A stretch of DNA of 64,000 nucleotides. Origin: CAKRJP01 sp963634745. Lineage in GTDB: Bacteria; Bacillota; Clostridia; Lachnospirales; Lachnospiraceae. Below the pieces are notes generated by a model. That model was given only the letters and a program-made list of their open reading frames with translations, had not been told where the DNA came from and did not search any database. Location: NCBI GenBank assembly GCA_963634745.1, contig CAVHCX010000002.1:1-64000 (forward strand), given 5' to 3'. Below, one piece after another: positions 26,963 through 36,111 of the stretch. The first letter of the stretch is position 1, and every line of letters starts with the position of its first letter. The translations under genes and the position numbers were made by a program.

Positions 26963-27858
26963 TGACATTTTTATGGTTCTTAGCCCAGCTTCGAACACCT
27001 GTCTTAAATCAGCTGATGCAGTTTGCGACCTACTTAGGAGAAGGGACCATCGCCGTTATCATCATCTGCATTTGTTATTGGTGTGTAAACAAGCGCTTTG
27101 CTTATCTTATAGGTTTTAACTTTTTTGTATCGTCACTTTTCGTCCAAAGCTTAAAGATGACTTTTAGAGTTCCGAGACCTTGGATTTTAGATCCTGATTT
27201 TTCGGCTGTGGACAGTGCAGTATCCGGCGCTACCGGATACTCCTTCCCCAGCGGGCACACCCAATCGGCAGTTTGCCTTTACTTTCCTCTTGCCCTCAAG
27301 ACACATAGGAAAGGTTTAAAGGTCCTCTGCTTCTTCCTGCCCTTTCTCATTGGATTTTCCAGAATGTATTTGGGCTGTCATACACCGGCTGATGTGTCCG
27401 TAGGATTTCTAAGTGCAGTCTTCTTCCTGGCCCTTATTTGGCATTTTCAGGATAAAATCTTAGACGAAGCCAAATATCGCAAGTATGTGACCATAGCTTT
27501 AATTTTAATTTCCTGCTGGGTGATGGCCTATGCCCTCTTTCTAAACAGTCAAGATATTATTGCTTCGGAATATGCAAAGGATAGTTGCAAGGCTGCCGGA
27601 GCCGGCCTAGGCTTTGCCTGCGGCTGGTATTTGGAAAGCACAAAATTTCATTTTGAAACCAAGACTAGGCAGGTCTGGATCCAAGTCCTAAAAGTTATCA
27701 TAGGCCTGATCTTTATTATAGCGATCAAGGGAGCCATATCTAAGATCTTAGGAGCCTCCTGCATCGCAAAATTTTTAGAGTATTTTATTTTAATCATTTG
27801 GATTCTTGTCCTCTATCCATGGATCTATACCCATGTGATCAAAACCATGGAATCCTAA
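26962..27858 (+). CDS. PAP2 family membrane phosphatase
   Basis: This 298-residue membrane protein has about seven hydrophobic spans and the three PAP2 phosphatase signatures: KMTFRVPRP (KX6RP form), SFPSGHTQS with the catalytic His, and RMYLGCHTPADV with the second His. Likely substrates are undecaprenyl diphosphate or phosphatidate-type lipids; the choice cannot be made from sequence. It overlaps typA by one base. A long C-terminal hydrophobic part (after residue 170) extends beyond the minimal PAP2 domain. Confidence 0.92.
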   Translation: MTFLWFLAQLRTPVLNQLMQFATYLGEGTIAVIIICICYWCVNKRFAYLIGFNFFVSSLFVQSLKMTFRVPRPWILDPDFSAVDSAVSGATGYSFPSGHTQSAVCLYFPLALKTHRKGLKVLCFFLPFLIGFSRMYLGCHTPADVSVGFLSAVFFLALIWHFQDKILDEAKYRKYVTIALILISCWVMAYALFLNSQDIIASEYAKDSCKAAGAGLGFACGWYLESTKFHFETKTRQVWIQVLKVIIGLIFIIAIKGAISKILGASCIAKFLEYFILIIWILVLYPWIYTHVIKTMES

Positions 27859-27920
27859 AAAATGTTCACGAAAAATTTAAATAAAAATTCTTGTTAAATC
27901 TATCCAAAATTTCTCATCCA

Positions 27921-27929
27921 TGGTATACT
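27921..27929 (+). promoter_or_regulatory. Extended -10 promoter of hpf
   Basis: TGGTATACT about 85 bases before the hpf start; no convincing -35 at standard spacing. Confidence 0.5.
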
Positions 27930-28011
27930 ACACCTATCAGAAATTTTGATATATTCTCTAAAAATTATCAGACTATATCAACTGAAATACCTAGTAAAGG
28001 AGTTGAACATC

Positions 28012-28545
28012 ATGAAATTTATCGTAATCGGAAAAAATATTGATGTTACACCCGGCCTCAAAGAAGCCGTTGAAAGCAAGTTAGGAAAGTTAGAGAGATA
28101 CTTCACCTCAGACACGGAAGTACATGTAACTTTAAGCGTGCAAAAGAACCGTCAGAAGATTGAAGTAACCATTCCTGTAAAAGGCGGCATCATTCGTTCA
28201 GAAGAGGAAAGCGATGATATGTATGTATCTATCGACTTAGTAGAGGAGATCATCGAACGTCAGCTTCGCAAATACAAGACCAAGTTAGTAGCCAAGCAGC
28301 AAGAAGGCGGCAATTTCAGCCCGGATTTCATTGAGGAAGAGGATGAAGATTCCGACGATGAGATCAAAGTAGTAAAGACCAAGAAGTTTGGCATCAAGCC
28401 TATGTATGCAGAGGATGCATGCCTCCAGATGGAGCTTTTAGGTCACAGCTTCTATGTATTCTCTAATGCAGAGACCGACGAAGTGAATGTTGTATATAAG
28501 AGAAAGAATGGAACCTACGGTTTAATTGAACCGGAGTTTTCATAA
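28012..28545 (+). CDS. hpf: Ribosome hibernation-promoting factor, long form
   Basis: This 177-residue long HPF has an N-terminal S30AE/YfiA domain (MKFIVIGKNIDVTPGLKEAVESKLGKLERYF), an acidic linker (EEEDEDSDDEIK), and the C-terminal dimerisation domain (KKFGIKPMYAEDACLQMELLGHSFYVFSNAETDEVNVVYKR in outline). It drives 100S ribosome formation in stationary phase. The frame is open 22 codons upstream, but AAAGGAG before the ATG at 28012 and the family N-terminus fix the start. Confidence 0.97.
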   Translation: MKFIVIGKNIDVTPGLKEAVESKLGKLERYFTSDTEVHVTLSVQKNRQKIEVTIPVKGGIIRSEEESDDMYVSIDLVEEIIERQLRKYKTKLVAKQQEGGNFSPDFIEEEDEDSDDEIKVVKTKKFGIKPMYAEDACLQMELLGHSFYVFSNAETDEVNVVYKRKNGTYGLIEPEFS

Positions 28546-28618
28546 ATTAATTCCTTTCGTTTTCTAGGCTCCTCTAGCTTTTGCTGGCGGAATCCTACGA
28601 AACCAAATTTTCTTTTGA

Positions 28619-28664
28619 CAAAGGAAGCAGCTCCCGGATTTTTCCGGGAGCTGCTTCCTTTTTA
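28619..28664. terminator. Strong bidirectional terminator between hpf and yigZ
   Basis: AAGGAAGCAGCTCCCGGA and its complement flank a TTTT loop (18-bp stem), with A- and T-runs on either side. It ends the converging hpf and yigZ transcripts. Confidence 0.95.
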
Positions 28665-29306
28665 AAATATCTGAATATCCCCATCTACTTCTGCAAAATA
28701 GCACTGCTCTTCCACCGAAAGGCCCGCTTGCCCATTGGTACCTTCCACCAATTCCTCCTCTACTTCTTTTAATTCCGTCTCAGGAATCATTACTGTCAAA
28801 AGCACCTGGTCTGTATACTGGGAATCTAAAATCTTAAGGCCTCTCTGCCCTAAAATATATTGGATTTTCCCCAGTCCTGTATAATCCGTAGAGATCATAA
28901 GCTTGCTGCCCCAGATCTTTGTAATCACCGTCGAAGCCTCTAAGCCTGCCTTGGTTGCCGAAGAATAGGCCCGTACCAAGCCTCCGGTTCCCAATAGGGT
29001 CCCACCGAAATATCTGGTAACTACCACTGCCACATTTCGAATCTCCTCCCCCAAAAGCACATCTAACATAGGGCGGCCTGCAGTTCCCCCCGGCTCCCCA
29101 TCATCACCACAGCGCTGGAGCTCGCCTCTCTCTCCAATGACATAGGCATAGCAATTGTGGGAGGCATTCCAATATTTCTTTTTCATGGCCTCTATAAAAT
29201 CAAGGGCCGTATCCTCGTCCTCTGCCGGGATCACCGTGGCAATAAACCTAGACTTCTTCTCGATAATCTCATTTTCTCCGCCTTTATAAACCGTCTTTAA
29301 TTGCAT
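28662..29306 (-). CDS. YigZ/IMPACT family protein
   Basis: This 214-residue protein has the UPF0029 (Impact N-terminal) domain: EKKSRFIATV, then the diagnostic GDDGEPGGTAGRPML and RYFGGTLLGTGGLVRAYS. A smaller C-terminal ferredoxin-like domain (DUF1949) covers roughly residues 140-200. The eukaryotic homologue modulates Gcn2 and translation; the bacterial role is not established. It is convergent with hpf and monocistronic. Confidence 0.93.
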   Translation of the reverse strand: MQLKTVYKGGENEIIEKKSRFIATVIPAEDEDTALDFIEAMKKKYWNASHNCYAYVIGERGELQRCGDDGEPGGTAGRPMLDVLLGEEIRNVAVVVTRYFGGTLLGTGGLVRAYSSATKAGLEASTVITKIWGSKLMISTDYTGLGKIQYILGQRGLKILDSQYTDQVLLTVMIPETELKEVEEELVEGTNGQAGLSVEEQCYFAEVDGDIQIF

Positions 29307-29479
29307 CTTCTCTTATATCCTTTCCTGGATTTTCCTATGATCCTAATTCTTACATAAACATACTCTTTAGTTTACACGAAATGTTTTCTTTTTCCTACAT
29401 CAATGTGAACTTTTCATTTTTTTCTTTATTATAGATAGTAGATTTGCTATAATGACAAGGATAAAGGAGGCCAATATTC

Positions 29480-32071
29480 ATGAATTATGGTAAGAAAAAA
29501 GCTTCTCAAAAGCAGAAGCGAATTACTTCCCGATCGCGGATGCAAAAAAAGCGGATCGGATTCCGATTGTTCAAGGCATTTGTCCTCTGTATAGTTTTAC
29601 TTTGTGTGGTAGGAGTCATCGGCTGCGGTGTATTTATTAAGAAGATCATCGATGATTCTCCGGAAGTGACCGCAGATGATATTAAGCCTAGCGGTTATAC
29701 CACATTTATCTATGCAGATGATGGAACCACCGAAACAGAACGGCTCGTATCTTCGGGATCCAATCGTATATATAAGAAGATTGACAGCATTCCTCTGAAT
29801 CTGCAACATGCCTTTGTTGCTATCGAGGATGAACGTTTCTATCAGCACAACGGCGTGGATCTTCAAGGTGTGATTCGTGCCGGTGTGGTAGGTATCACCA
29901 GCGGTAACTTCTCTGAGGGTGCCAGTACCATCACCCAACAGCTGATCAAGAACAATGTCTTCCCGGATTTCGTAAACGAAGATACCTTTTATGAAAAATT
30001 AAAACGTAAGATCCAGGAGCAATACCTGGCACTGGAGATTGAAAAGGAGATGGACAAGGATACCATCCTTGAGAATTATTTAAATACCATCAACTTAGGC
30101 CAGAACTGCTTAGGTGTGCAATCTGCTTCCAAACGTTACTTTGGTAAGGATGTCAGCGACTTGACCCTCTCTGAGTGTGCAGTTATTGCCGGCATCACCC
30201 AGAACCCTACCGGATACAATCCAATTACCAATCCGGATGCCAACAAGGAACGTCAGCACAAGGTCTTACAAAATATGTTAGACCAAGGCTACATTACCCA
30301 GGAAGATTATGATACTGCCATTGCCGATGATGTATATACCAGAATCCAGGCAGTCAACGGGGCCCTTGATCAGGATGAAGAGCCTACTACTTATTTTGTA
30401 GATGCCCTGATCGAGCAGGTTACCAAGGATCTTCAAGAGCAATTGGGATATAGCGAGTCTCAGGCCTACAACCTGCTATATAAGGGTGGCCTTAGCATCT
30501 ATTCTACCCAGAATCTTGCCATGCAGCAGATTGCGGATGAAGAGATTAATGATGCAAATAATTATCCGAACGGTACCGAACTTATTTTATCCTATGCCCT
30601 CACAGTAACCCGGGCAGACGGAAGTGTGGAAAATTATGGTTCCGGCGATATCGAAACCTTCTCTGCTAATACCTACGGAGATACCACAGGACTTCATTAC
30701 AACAGTGAAGAAGAGGCCAGAGCCCGCATCGAAGAATGGAAGGCAACCATTGCCCAAGAGGGGGATACCTATGACGAATCCATCAACTTATCCCCTCAGC
30801 CCCAGGCATCCTTCACCTTGATGGATCAAAGCAACGGTCAGATCAAGGCCATGGTCGGAGGCCGTGGAACCAAAACTTCCAGCATGGGACTTAACAGGGC
30901 CTATACCGGTATGACTAGACAGCCCGGTTCTTGTTTCAAGATTCCTTCTACCTACGCTCCGGCACTGGATGCCAAGGGAAAGACACTCGCCACCACGATT
31001 GTGGACGAGCCTATGAAGAGAGATGACGGAGAAGACCTGGTCAATGCAGATGGTTCCCATCTAGGATCCATCACCATCCGAAAGGCCATTACCGTTTCCA
31101 ATAACGTCGTAGCTGTAAAGTTAAGCGACGAGATCACCCAGGAACTGGGAATGGAATACTGCCAGAAATTTGGTATTTCCACCCTGGTAAAGGACGAGGA
31201 GATAGATGGAAAGATCTACTCCGATTTGACCCAGACTATGGCACTTGGAGGTTTGACCCACGGTGTTTATAACTACGAGATGGCAGCTTGCTACGCAACC
31301 ATCGCCAACGGAGGTGTTTATCACACCCCAACCCTTTATTCCAAGATCTTAGATCATGATGGAAATGTTCTTTTGGAAGGCAGCGGCGAAACCCGCCAGG
31401 TTATTAAAGAAAGTACTGCTGCCCTTCTTACCAGCGCAATGAGAGACGTTGTTACCCAGGGTACCGGAACCAATACAGCCATTGCAAATCAGCCTGTATC
31501 CGGTAAAACAGGTACCACCTCAGACAACAAGGATTTATGGTTCTGCGGTTATACTCCATACTATACAGCAGCAATCTGGTGTGGATACGATGACAATACA
31601 GAGATGAACTTCACTCATACCTTCAAGGATATTATCTGGTCCAAGATTATGACTCGCGTTCATGCTGATTTGGAAACCAAAGAATTTACCATGCCTTCTT
31701 CTGTAGAGCAACTGACGGTATGTACTTCTTCCGGTAAGCTTGCTACCAGCGGTTGTCCTGCAGTTACCGATTACTTTGACAAGGATACCGCTCCAAAGGA
31801 TTATTGTACGGAACATAGCTATAGCTATAATTATAATTACAACTATAATTACAATTCCAATAGCAGTACCACGGATACTACTACAGGAAGCGGAACTACC
31901 GGCACTAGCGGCACCACCACAGATGGAAGCACAGGCAGCACGGGTACCACCACAGACGGAAGCGGAACTACTACCACTCCTGATGCAAATACTTCCGGAG
32001 GGGATACTTCCGGCGGCGGAGCTACTGATGGCGGCGGAGCTACCGACGGCGGCGGAGACGTAGCCCAATAA
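29480..32071 (+). CDS. Class A penicillin-binding protein (PBP1a-type transglycosylase/transpeptidase)
   Basis: This 863-residue bifunctional peptidoglycan synthase has a basic cytosolic N-terminus, one membrane span (about 32-55), a GT51 transglycosylase with EDERFYQHNGVD and EGASTITQQLIKN, and a transpeptidase with SxxK in RQPGSCFKIPS, SNN in ITVSNNVV and KTG in SGKTGTTSDNKD. The tail is unusual: about seven alternating Tyr-Asn pairs (from about residue 774), then a Ser/Thr/Gly/Asp low-complexity stretch ending in Gly-rich repeats. AAAGGAGG precedes the ATG, and a strong terminator follows. The extension probably spans or interacts with the wall; that is inference. Confidence 0.95.
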   Translation: MNYGKKKASQKQKRITSRSRMQKKRIGFRLFKAFVLCIVLLCVVGVIGCGVFIKKIIDDSPEVTADDIKPSGYTTFIYADDGTTETERLVSSGSNRIYKKIDSIPLNLQHAFVAIEDERFYQHNGVDLQGVIRAGVVGITSGNFSEGASTITQQLIKNNVFPDFVNEDTFYEKLKRKIQEQYLALEIEKEMDKDTILENYLNTINLGQNCLGVQSASKRYFGKDVSDLTLSECAVIAGITQNPTGYNPITNPDANKERQHKVLQNMLDQGYITQEDYDTAIADDVYTRIQAVNGALDQDEEPTTYFVDALIEQVTKDLQEQLGYSESQAYNLLYKGGLSIYSTQNLAMQQIADEEINDANNYPNGTELILSYALTVTRADGSVENYGSGDIETFSANTYGDTTGLHYNSEEEARARIEEWKATIAQEGDTYDESINLSPQPQASFTLMDQSNGQIKAMVGGRGTKTSSMGLNRAYTGMTRQPGSCFKIPSTYAPALDAKGKTLATTIVDEPMKRDDGEDLVNADGSHLGSITIRKAITVSNNVVAVKLSDEITQELGMEYCQKFGISTLVKDEEIDGKIYSDLTQTMALGGLTHGVYNYEMAACYATIANGGVYHTPTLYSKILDHDGNVLLEGSGETRQVIKESTAALLTSAMRDVVTQGTGTNTAIANQPVSGKTGTTSDNKDLWFCGYTPYYTAAIWCGYDDNTEMNFTHTFKDIIWSKIMTRVHADLETKEFTMPSSVEQLTVCTSSGKLATSGCPAVTDYFDKDTAPKDYCTEHSYSYNYNYNYNYNSNSSTTDTTTGSGTTGTSGTTTDGSTGSTGTTTDGSGTTTTPDANTSGGDTSGGGATDGGGATDGGGDVAQ

Positions 32072-32083
32072 AATAAGCATAAC

Positions 32084-32119
32084 AAAAAAGACTTCGGAAA
32101 ATTCCGAAGTCTTTTTTTT
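32084..32119 (+). terminator. Terminator after the PBP gene
   Basis: AAAAAAGACTTCGGAA-AATT-CCGAAGTC followed by eight T residues. It also serves the converging ROK kinase gene. Confidence 0.95.
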
Positions 32120-32162
32120 GCTAAATTTCTTATAAAAGCAAGCCAAGTTGTTCCCATCAAAT

Positions 32163-33101
32163 CTAAAGAATCAACTTTGCTGCCCCACACATACCGGCAT
32201 CATTTCCAAGAGATGCCAGGACAATTCTGGTACCCTTATTGCCAAAGAAGGCATGTTTATCAAAGGCCACCTTTACATGGTCAATCAAGATGTCTCCGGC
32301 CTTGGAAACTCCTCCGCCAATAACGATAACGGCAGGATCTGTTACGACTGCAAGATTTGCCAGTGCGGTTCCCAGATAATCTGCAAATTCTTCTACGGTC
32401 TCCTGGGCCAGCTGATCTCCTGCTTTCAAGGCATCAAAGACAGCCTTGGCATCTAAAGCTTCCAGGCTGATATCTCGAAGAACGGAAGCTCTGGTACTCT
32501 TCTCTAAGTGCTTAATGGCAAGTCTGCGAATACCTGTTGCTGATGCATACTGCTCCAGACATCCTAGATTTCCACATCCGCAGCGCTCTGTTTCCTCTGA
32601 ATTCACATGGAGATGACCAATCTCTCCACCTGATCCGTGGGCTCCCACGATACACTGTCCTTCTACTACGATACCGCCGCCTACGCCGGTTCCCAAGGTT
32701 ACCATGATCATGTTAGGCTCGCCGGCTCCGGCTCCCATCCACATCTCACCGAGGGCCGCCACATTGGCATCATTTCCAATTTCTGAGCGAATGCCTGTAA
32801 GCTCTTCTAACTCTCTTTTTACTTCCTTATAGCCCCAACCGAGATTGGCTGTATTCTGAACCACACCTTCCGAATCAACAGGAGCAGGAACTCCGACACC
32901 GATTCCTACAATGTCTTCCTTCTTAATCTGCAATTCTTCGGCCTTTTTCTTGATGCTTTCTGCAATATCCGGGAGAATATTCACTCCGTTAAATTCTGTT
33001 CTGGTAGGGATCTCCCACTTGTCAATAGCCTCTCCGGCTGCTGTGAAAACTCCGATTTTAACGGTTGTTCCTCCAATATCTACTCCGAAACAATACTCCA
33101 T
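32163..33101 (-). CDS. glk: ROK family glucokinase
   Basis: This 312-residue sugar kinase has N-terminal GVDIGGTTVKIG for ATP binding, EIGHLHV with the catalytic neighbourhood, and the ROK zinc motif CGCGNLGCLEQYAS. The C-terminal IVIGGGVSKAG completes the ATPase fold. It probably phosphorylates glucose in the cytosol. It is the last gene of a uvrC-hprK-glk run on the minus strand (81-base gap after hprK), which places it next to a catabolite-repression kinase. Confidence 0.93.
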   Translation of the reverse strand: MEYCFGVDIGGTTVKIGVFTAAGEAIDKWEIPTRTEFNGVNILPDIAESIKKKAEELQIKKEDIVGIGVGVPAPVDSEGVVQNTANLGWGYKEVKRELEELTGIRSEIGNDANVAALGEMWMGAGAGEPNMIMVTLGTGVGGGIVVEGQCIVGAHGSGGEIGHLHVNSEETERCGCGNLGCLEQYASATGIRRLAIKHLEKSTRASVLRDISLEALDAKAVFDALKAGDQLAQETVEEFADYLGTALANLAVVTDPAVIVIGGGVSKAGDILIDHVKVAFDKHAFFGNKGTRIVLASLGNDAGMCGAAKLIL

Positions 33102-33182
33102 GTCTAACTAACTCCTATCTTTTACTTTCTAAATTCAAGCAGACCCTCTTATTCGGTCATCTGCTCCCATATACTTTCGGCA

Positions 33183-34115
33183 TCATACCTTCCGTGTCAT
33201 ATTCTCCTGCACACGTCTATAAAGCTCCTGGGCCGCATTATATCCCATAAGCTTCTGTCTATGGTTGATCGCTGCGGTCTCTACGATAATAGCAAGATTA
33301 CGTCCCGGGCGAATTGGAATCTGATGGCATACAACCTTATTACCTAAGTATTCTGTATGCTGCTCTTCCAGTCCTAAACGGTCATATTCCTTATCTTTAT
33401 TCCAATCTTCCAGTTCAATAACCAGATCAATATTCTGGGTCTCACGGACACTCTGAACACCATAGAGGGCCTTTACATCCACGATACCGATACCACGAAG
33501 CTCTATAAAATGTTTTGTGATATCCGGGGCAGATCCTACCAGGGTCTCATCACTTACCTTGCGGATCTCTACCACATCATCACTGACCAGACGGTGTCCA
33601 CGCTTGACAAGCTCCAGGGCCGACTCGCTCTTACCGATTCCACTCTCTCCTGTGATCAGTACACCTACACCATATACGTCTACCAATACACCATGAATAG
33701 AGATGCATGGAGCCAGTTCCACATTCAGCCAGCGGATAACTTCTGCCATAAATGCTGAGGTCTTTACATCTGTGATATAGATGGGAACTCCTGCCTTTGT
33801 CGCCTTCTCAAGCAAGGCCTCCTCCGGCTCTAAGCCTCTGCAATAGATAATGGCCGGCATCTTGTAGGACGTAAGCTCGTCATAAATCCGCTCCTTGTCC
33901 TGGGCGGTCATCTGATTCAAATAACGGTACTCTACAAATCCAACAATCTGAATTCTCTCTGCATCAAAATGATCAAAAAATCCCGTCAGCTGCAAGGCCG
34001 GTCGGTTAATATCCGGGATTTTAACCACGATCTCAGAATCATCCACTTCCGGAGTAAGACACTTTAGATTCATCTTCTCCACCAAATCTTTTAATTTTAC
34101 CTTATTATGATTCAT
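33183..34115 (-). CDS. hprK: HPr kinase/phosphorylase
   Basis: This 310-residue bifunctional enzyme phosphorylates and dephosphorylates Ser46 of HPr and so controls carbon catabolite repression. The Walker A loop is GESGIGKSE near residue 155, the P-loop partner is LVSDDVVEI, and the C-terminal signature is LRGIGIVDVKALYG. It lies between uvrC and the glucokinase gene and reads in the same direction, with 66-base and 81-base gaps. Confidence 0.97.
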   Translation of the reverse strand: MNHNKVKLKDLVEKMNLKCLTPEVDDSEIVVKIPDINRPALQLTGFFDHFDAERIQIVGFVEYRYLNQMTAQDKERIYDELTSYKMPAIIYCRGLEPEEALLEKATKAGVPIYITDVKTSAFMAEVIRWLNVELAPCISIHGVLVDVYGVGVLITGESGIGKSESALELVKRGHRLVSDDVVEIRKVSDETLVGSAPDITKHFIELRGIGIVDVKALYGVQSVRETQNIDLVIELEDWNKDKEYDRLGLEEQHTEYLGNKVVCHQIPIRPGRNLAIIVETAAINHRQKLMGYNAAQELYRRVQENMTRKV

Positions 34116-34181
34116 CCTATGCTCCTTTACCTATAAATAAAGTCGGAAACAATGTCCAAAACCTTTTCTTATCATAGCACA

Positions 34182-36020
34182 TTAATGGAAAAAATTATAG
34201 ACATCCCTGGCTGATTTTTCATTCATGCTGGGCAGCTTTTTTAGGTCCTCCACCTGGGCATTTTTAATGGCTTCAATATTGGGGAAATGGGCCATAAGGT
34301 CTTTTCTTCTAGCAGGTCCCACCCCCGGAATATCATCCAAAATAGAATGAACCTGTCCCTTACTTCTAAGGTCTCTGTGAAAGGTGATGGCAAATCTGTG
34401 GGCCTCATCCTGGATCCTTGTAATCAGCTTAAAGCTCTCAGAATTTCGGTCGATGGGAATCTCCTGCCCTTGATAATAAAGGCCGCGTGTTCTATGATTA
34501 TCATCCTTTACCATACCGCAGATTGGGATATGAAGCTTTAGATCTTCCATCACATCTTCGGCGATATGAACCTGCCCTTTTCCACCATCCATCAAGATCA
34601 GGTCCGGAAATGTAACGAAGCTTCCAAACTCCTGCCCCTCTTCTTTTTCCTTTAAACCATGGGTAAATCTCCTAGTCAGGACCTCCCTGAGACTTGCATA
34701 GTCATCTGCCCCTTTAACTCCCTTAATCTTAAATTTGCGATAATCATTCTTCTTGGGCTTTCCCTTTTCGTAGACGACCATAGATCCTACCGAATCGTAA
34801 CCGCTGATATTAGAAATATCATAAGCTTCCATTCGGACAATCCCGGAAATCCCCAAAAGTTTTTCCAACTCCTTTACTGCTCCGATGGTCCGGCCTTCTT
34901 CTCTTTTTAGCCGCTCCTTGTCTGTATGCAGGACAAGGAAGGCATTTTTCTCTGCCAATTCTACCAGCTTTTCCTTGCTACCCTTCTTGGGTACCAGAAT
35001 TTTCACCTTGCGGCCCTTCTTTTCCGAAAGCCATTCTTCCAAAAGTTTCATATCTTCTATTTCTTCCGGCAGCATAAGCTCAGAAGGCAGGTAGGGCGTA
35101 CCTCCGTAAAACTGCTTGACAAAATTTGACAAGATATTTCTCTTTTCTTCCCCGTGGACCCCTGTCAGATAAAAATGGTCTCTACCGACCAAACGGCCCC
35201 CTCGGATAAAGAAGACCTGAACCACGGCGTCATCTCCGTCCACCGCCACTGCCAGGATATCCCTGTCACTTCCATTGGTATCTGTAATTTTTTGCTTTTG
35301 GGCTATCTTCTTTACGCTGGATAGAAGGTCCCTGTATTCTGCCGCCTTCTCATATTCCATAGATTCAGAAGCAGCATACATCTTTTCTTCCAACTCTTTT
35401 AACAAGAGATCATAATCTCCGTTTAGAAAATGGAGGACTTCTTCCACATTTTCCCTATAGTCTTCGGAAGAAATATAGCCCTGACAAGGAGCCTTGCATT
35501 GATGGATATGATAATTTAGGCAGGGCCTATCCTTCCCTTGGTCTCTGGGAAGCTTCCTGCTACAGTCCCGGATCTTATATAGCTTTCGAATAAGCTCAAT
35601 GGTATCCCGAACAGCCCCTGCACTGGTATAGGGCCCAAAATATTTGGCCTTATCCTTCCCCACTCTCCTGGCCATCATCACTCTTGGGAAAGGCTCCCCC
35701 ACCGTCACCTTTATAAAGGGATAGGCCTTATCATCCATCAACATGGTATTATATTTGGGCCTGTGCTCCTTAATCAGGTTGCATTCAAGGACCAGGGCCT
35801 CTAATTCAGAATCCGTCACGATATACTCAAATCTGGAAATATGGCTCACCATCTGCTCAATCTTGGGTCCCTTATTTCTGCTGGATTGAAAATATTGTCG
35901 CACCCGTTTTTTTAAACTTATGGCCTTTCCCACATAAATAATGGCATCATTTTCATCATGCATCAAATATACCCCGGGCTTCCCCGGTAATTTTTTTAAT
36001 TCCTCCTGAATATCAAACAT
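34182..36020 (-). CDS. uvrC: Excinuclease ABC subunit C
   Basis: This 612-residue nuclease performs the dual incision in nucleotide excision repair. It has an N-terminal GIY-YIG domain (GVYLMHDENDAIIYVGKA, residues 17-34), Cys-rich CLNYHIHQCKAPC, a UVR motif (residues about 205-240), an RNase H-like domain with LILMDGGKGQVH, and helix-hairpin-helix motifs at the end (DIPGVGPARRKDLM). It is the first gene of the uvrC-hprK-glk group, following the ftsH terminator. Confidence 0.97.
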   Translation of the reverse strand: MFDIQEELKKLPGKPGVYLMHDENDAIIYVGKAISLKKRVRQYFQSSRNKGPKIEQMVSHISRFEYIVTDSELEALVLECNLIKEHRPKYNTMLMDDKAYPFIKVTVGEPFPRVMMARRVGKDKAKYFGPYTSAGAVRDTIELIRKLYKIRDCSRKLPRDQGKDRPCLNYHIHQCKAPCQGYISSEDYRENVEEVLHFLNGDYDLLLKELEEKMYAASESMEYEKAAEYRDLLSSVKKIAQKQKITDTNGSDRDILAVAVDGDDAVVQVFFIRGGRLVGRDHFYLTGVHGEEKRNILSNFVKQFYGGTPYLPSELMLPEEIEDMKLLEEWLSEKKGRKVKILVPKKGSKEKLVELAEKNAFLVLHTDKERLKREEGRTIGAVKELEKLLGISGIVRMEAYDISNISGYDSVGSMVVYEKGKPKKNDYRKFKIKGVKGADDYASLREVLTRRFTHGLKEKEEGQEFGSFVTFPDLILMDGGKGQVHIAEDVMEDLKLHIPICGMVKDDNHRTRGLYYQGQEIPIDRNSESFKLITRIQDEAHRFAITFHRDLRSKGQVHSILDDIPGVGPARRKDLMAHFPNIEAIKNAQVEDLKKLPSMNEKSARDVYNFFH

Positions 36021-36068
36021 TTGCTCAGCAACTCCTAGTTTAAGTATTTACTTGGCTTATTGTAACAT

Positions 36069-36104
36069 AAAAAACAGAGCATTGATCCGAAAATCAAAGC
36101 TCTG
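36069..36104 (-). terminator. Terminator after ftsH
   Basis: CAGAGC and ATCAA-type arms (36075-36104) are followed on the minus strand by TTTTTTATG. Confidence 0.85.
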
Positions 36105-36111
36105 CCTCTTA

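Noticed and set aside
27859..28011. raiA-type large ncRNA upstream of hpf
   Set aside because: The 150-base region is AT-rich and lacks extended GC-rich helices; only a promoter is evident.
31535..32190. Long minus-strand ORFs opposite the PBP tail
   Set aside because: They mirror the low-complexity Ser/Thr/Gly repeat of the PBP gene and have no ribosome-binding site or family resemblance.
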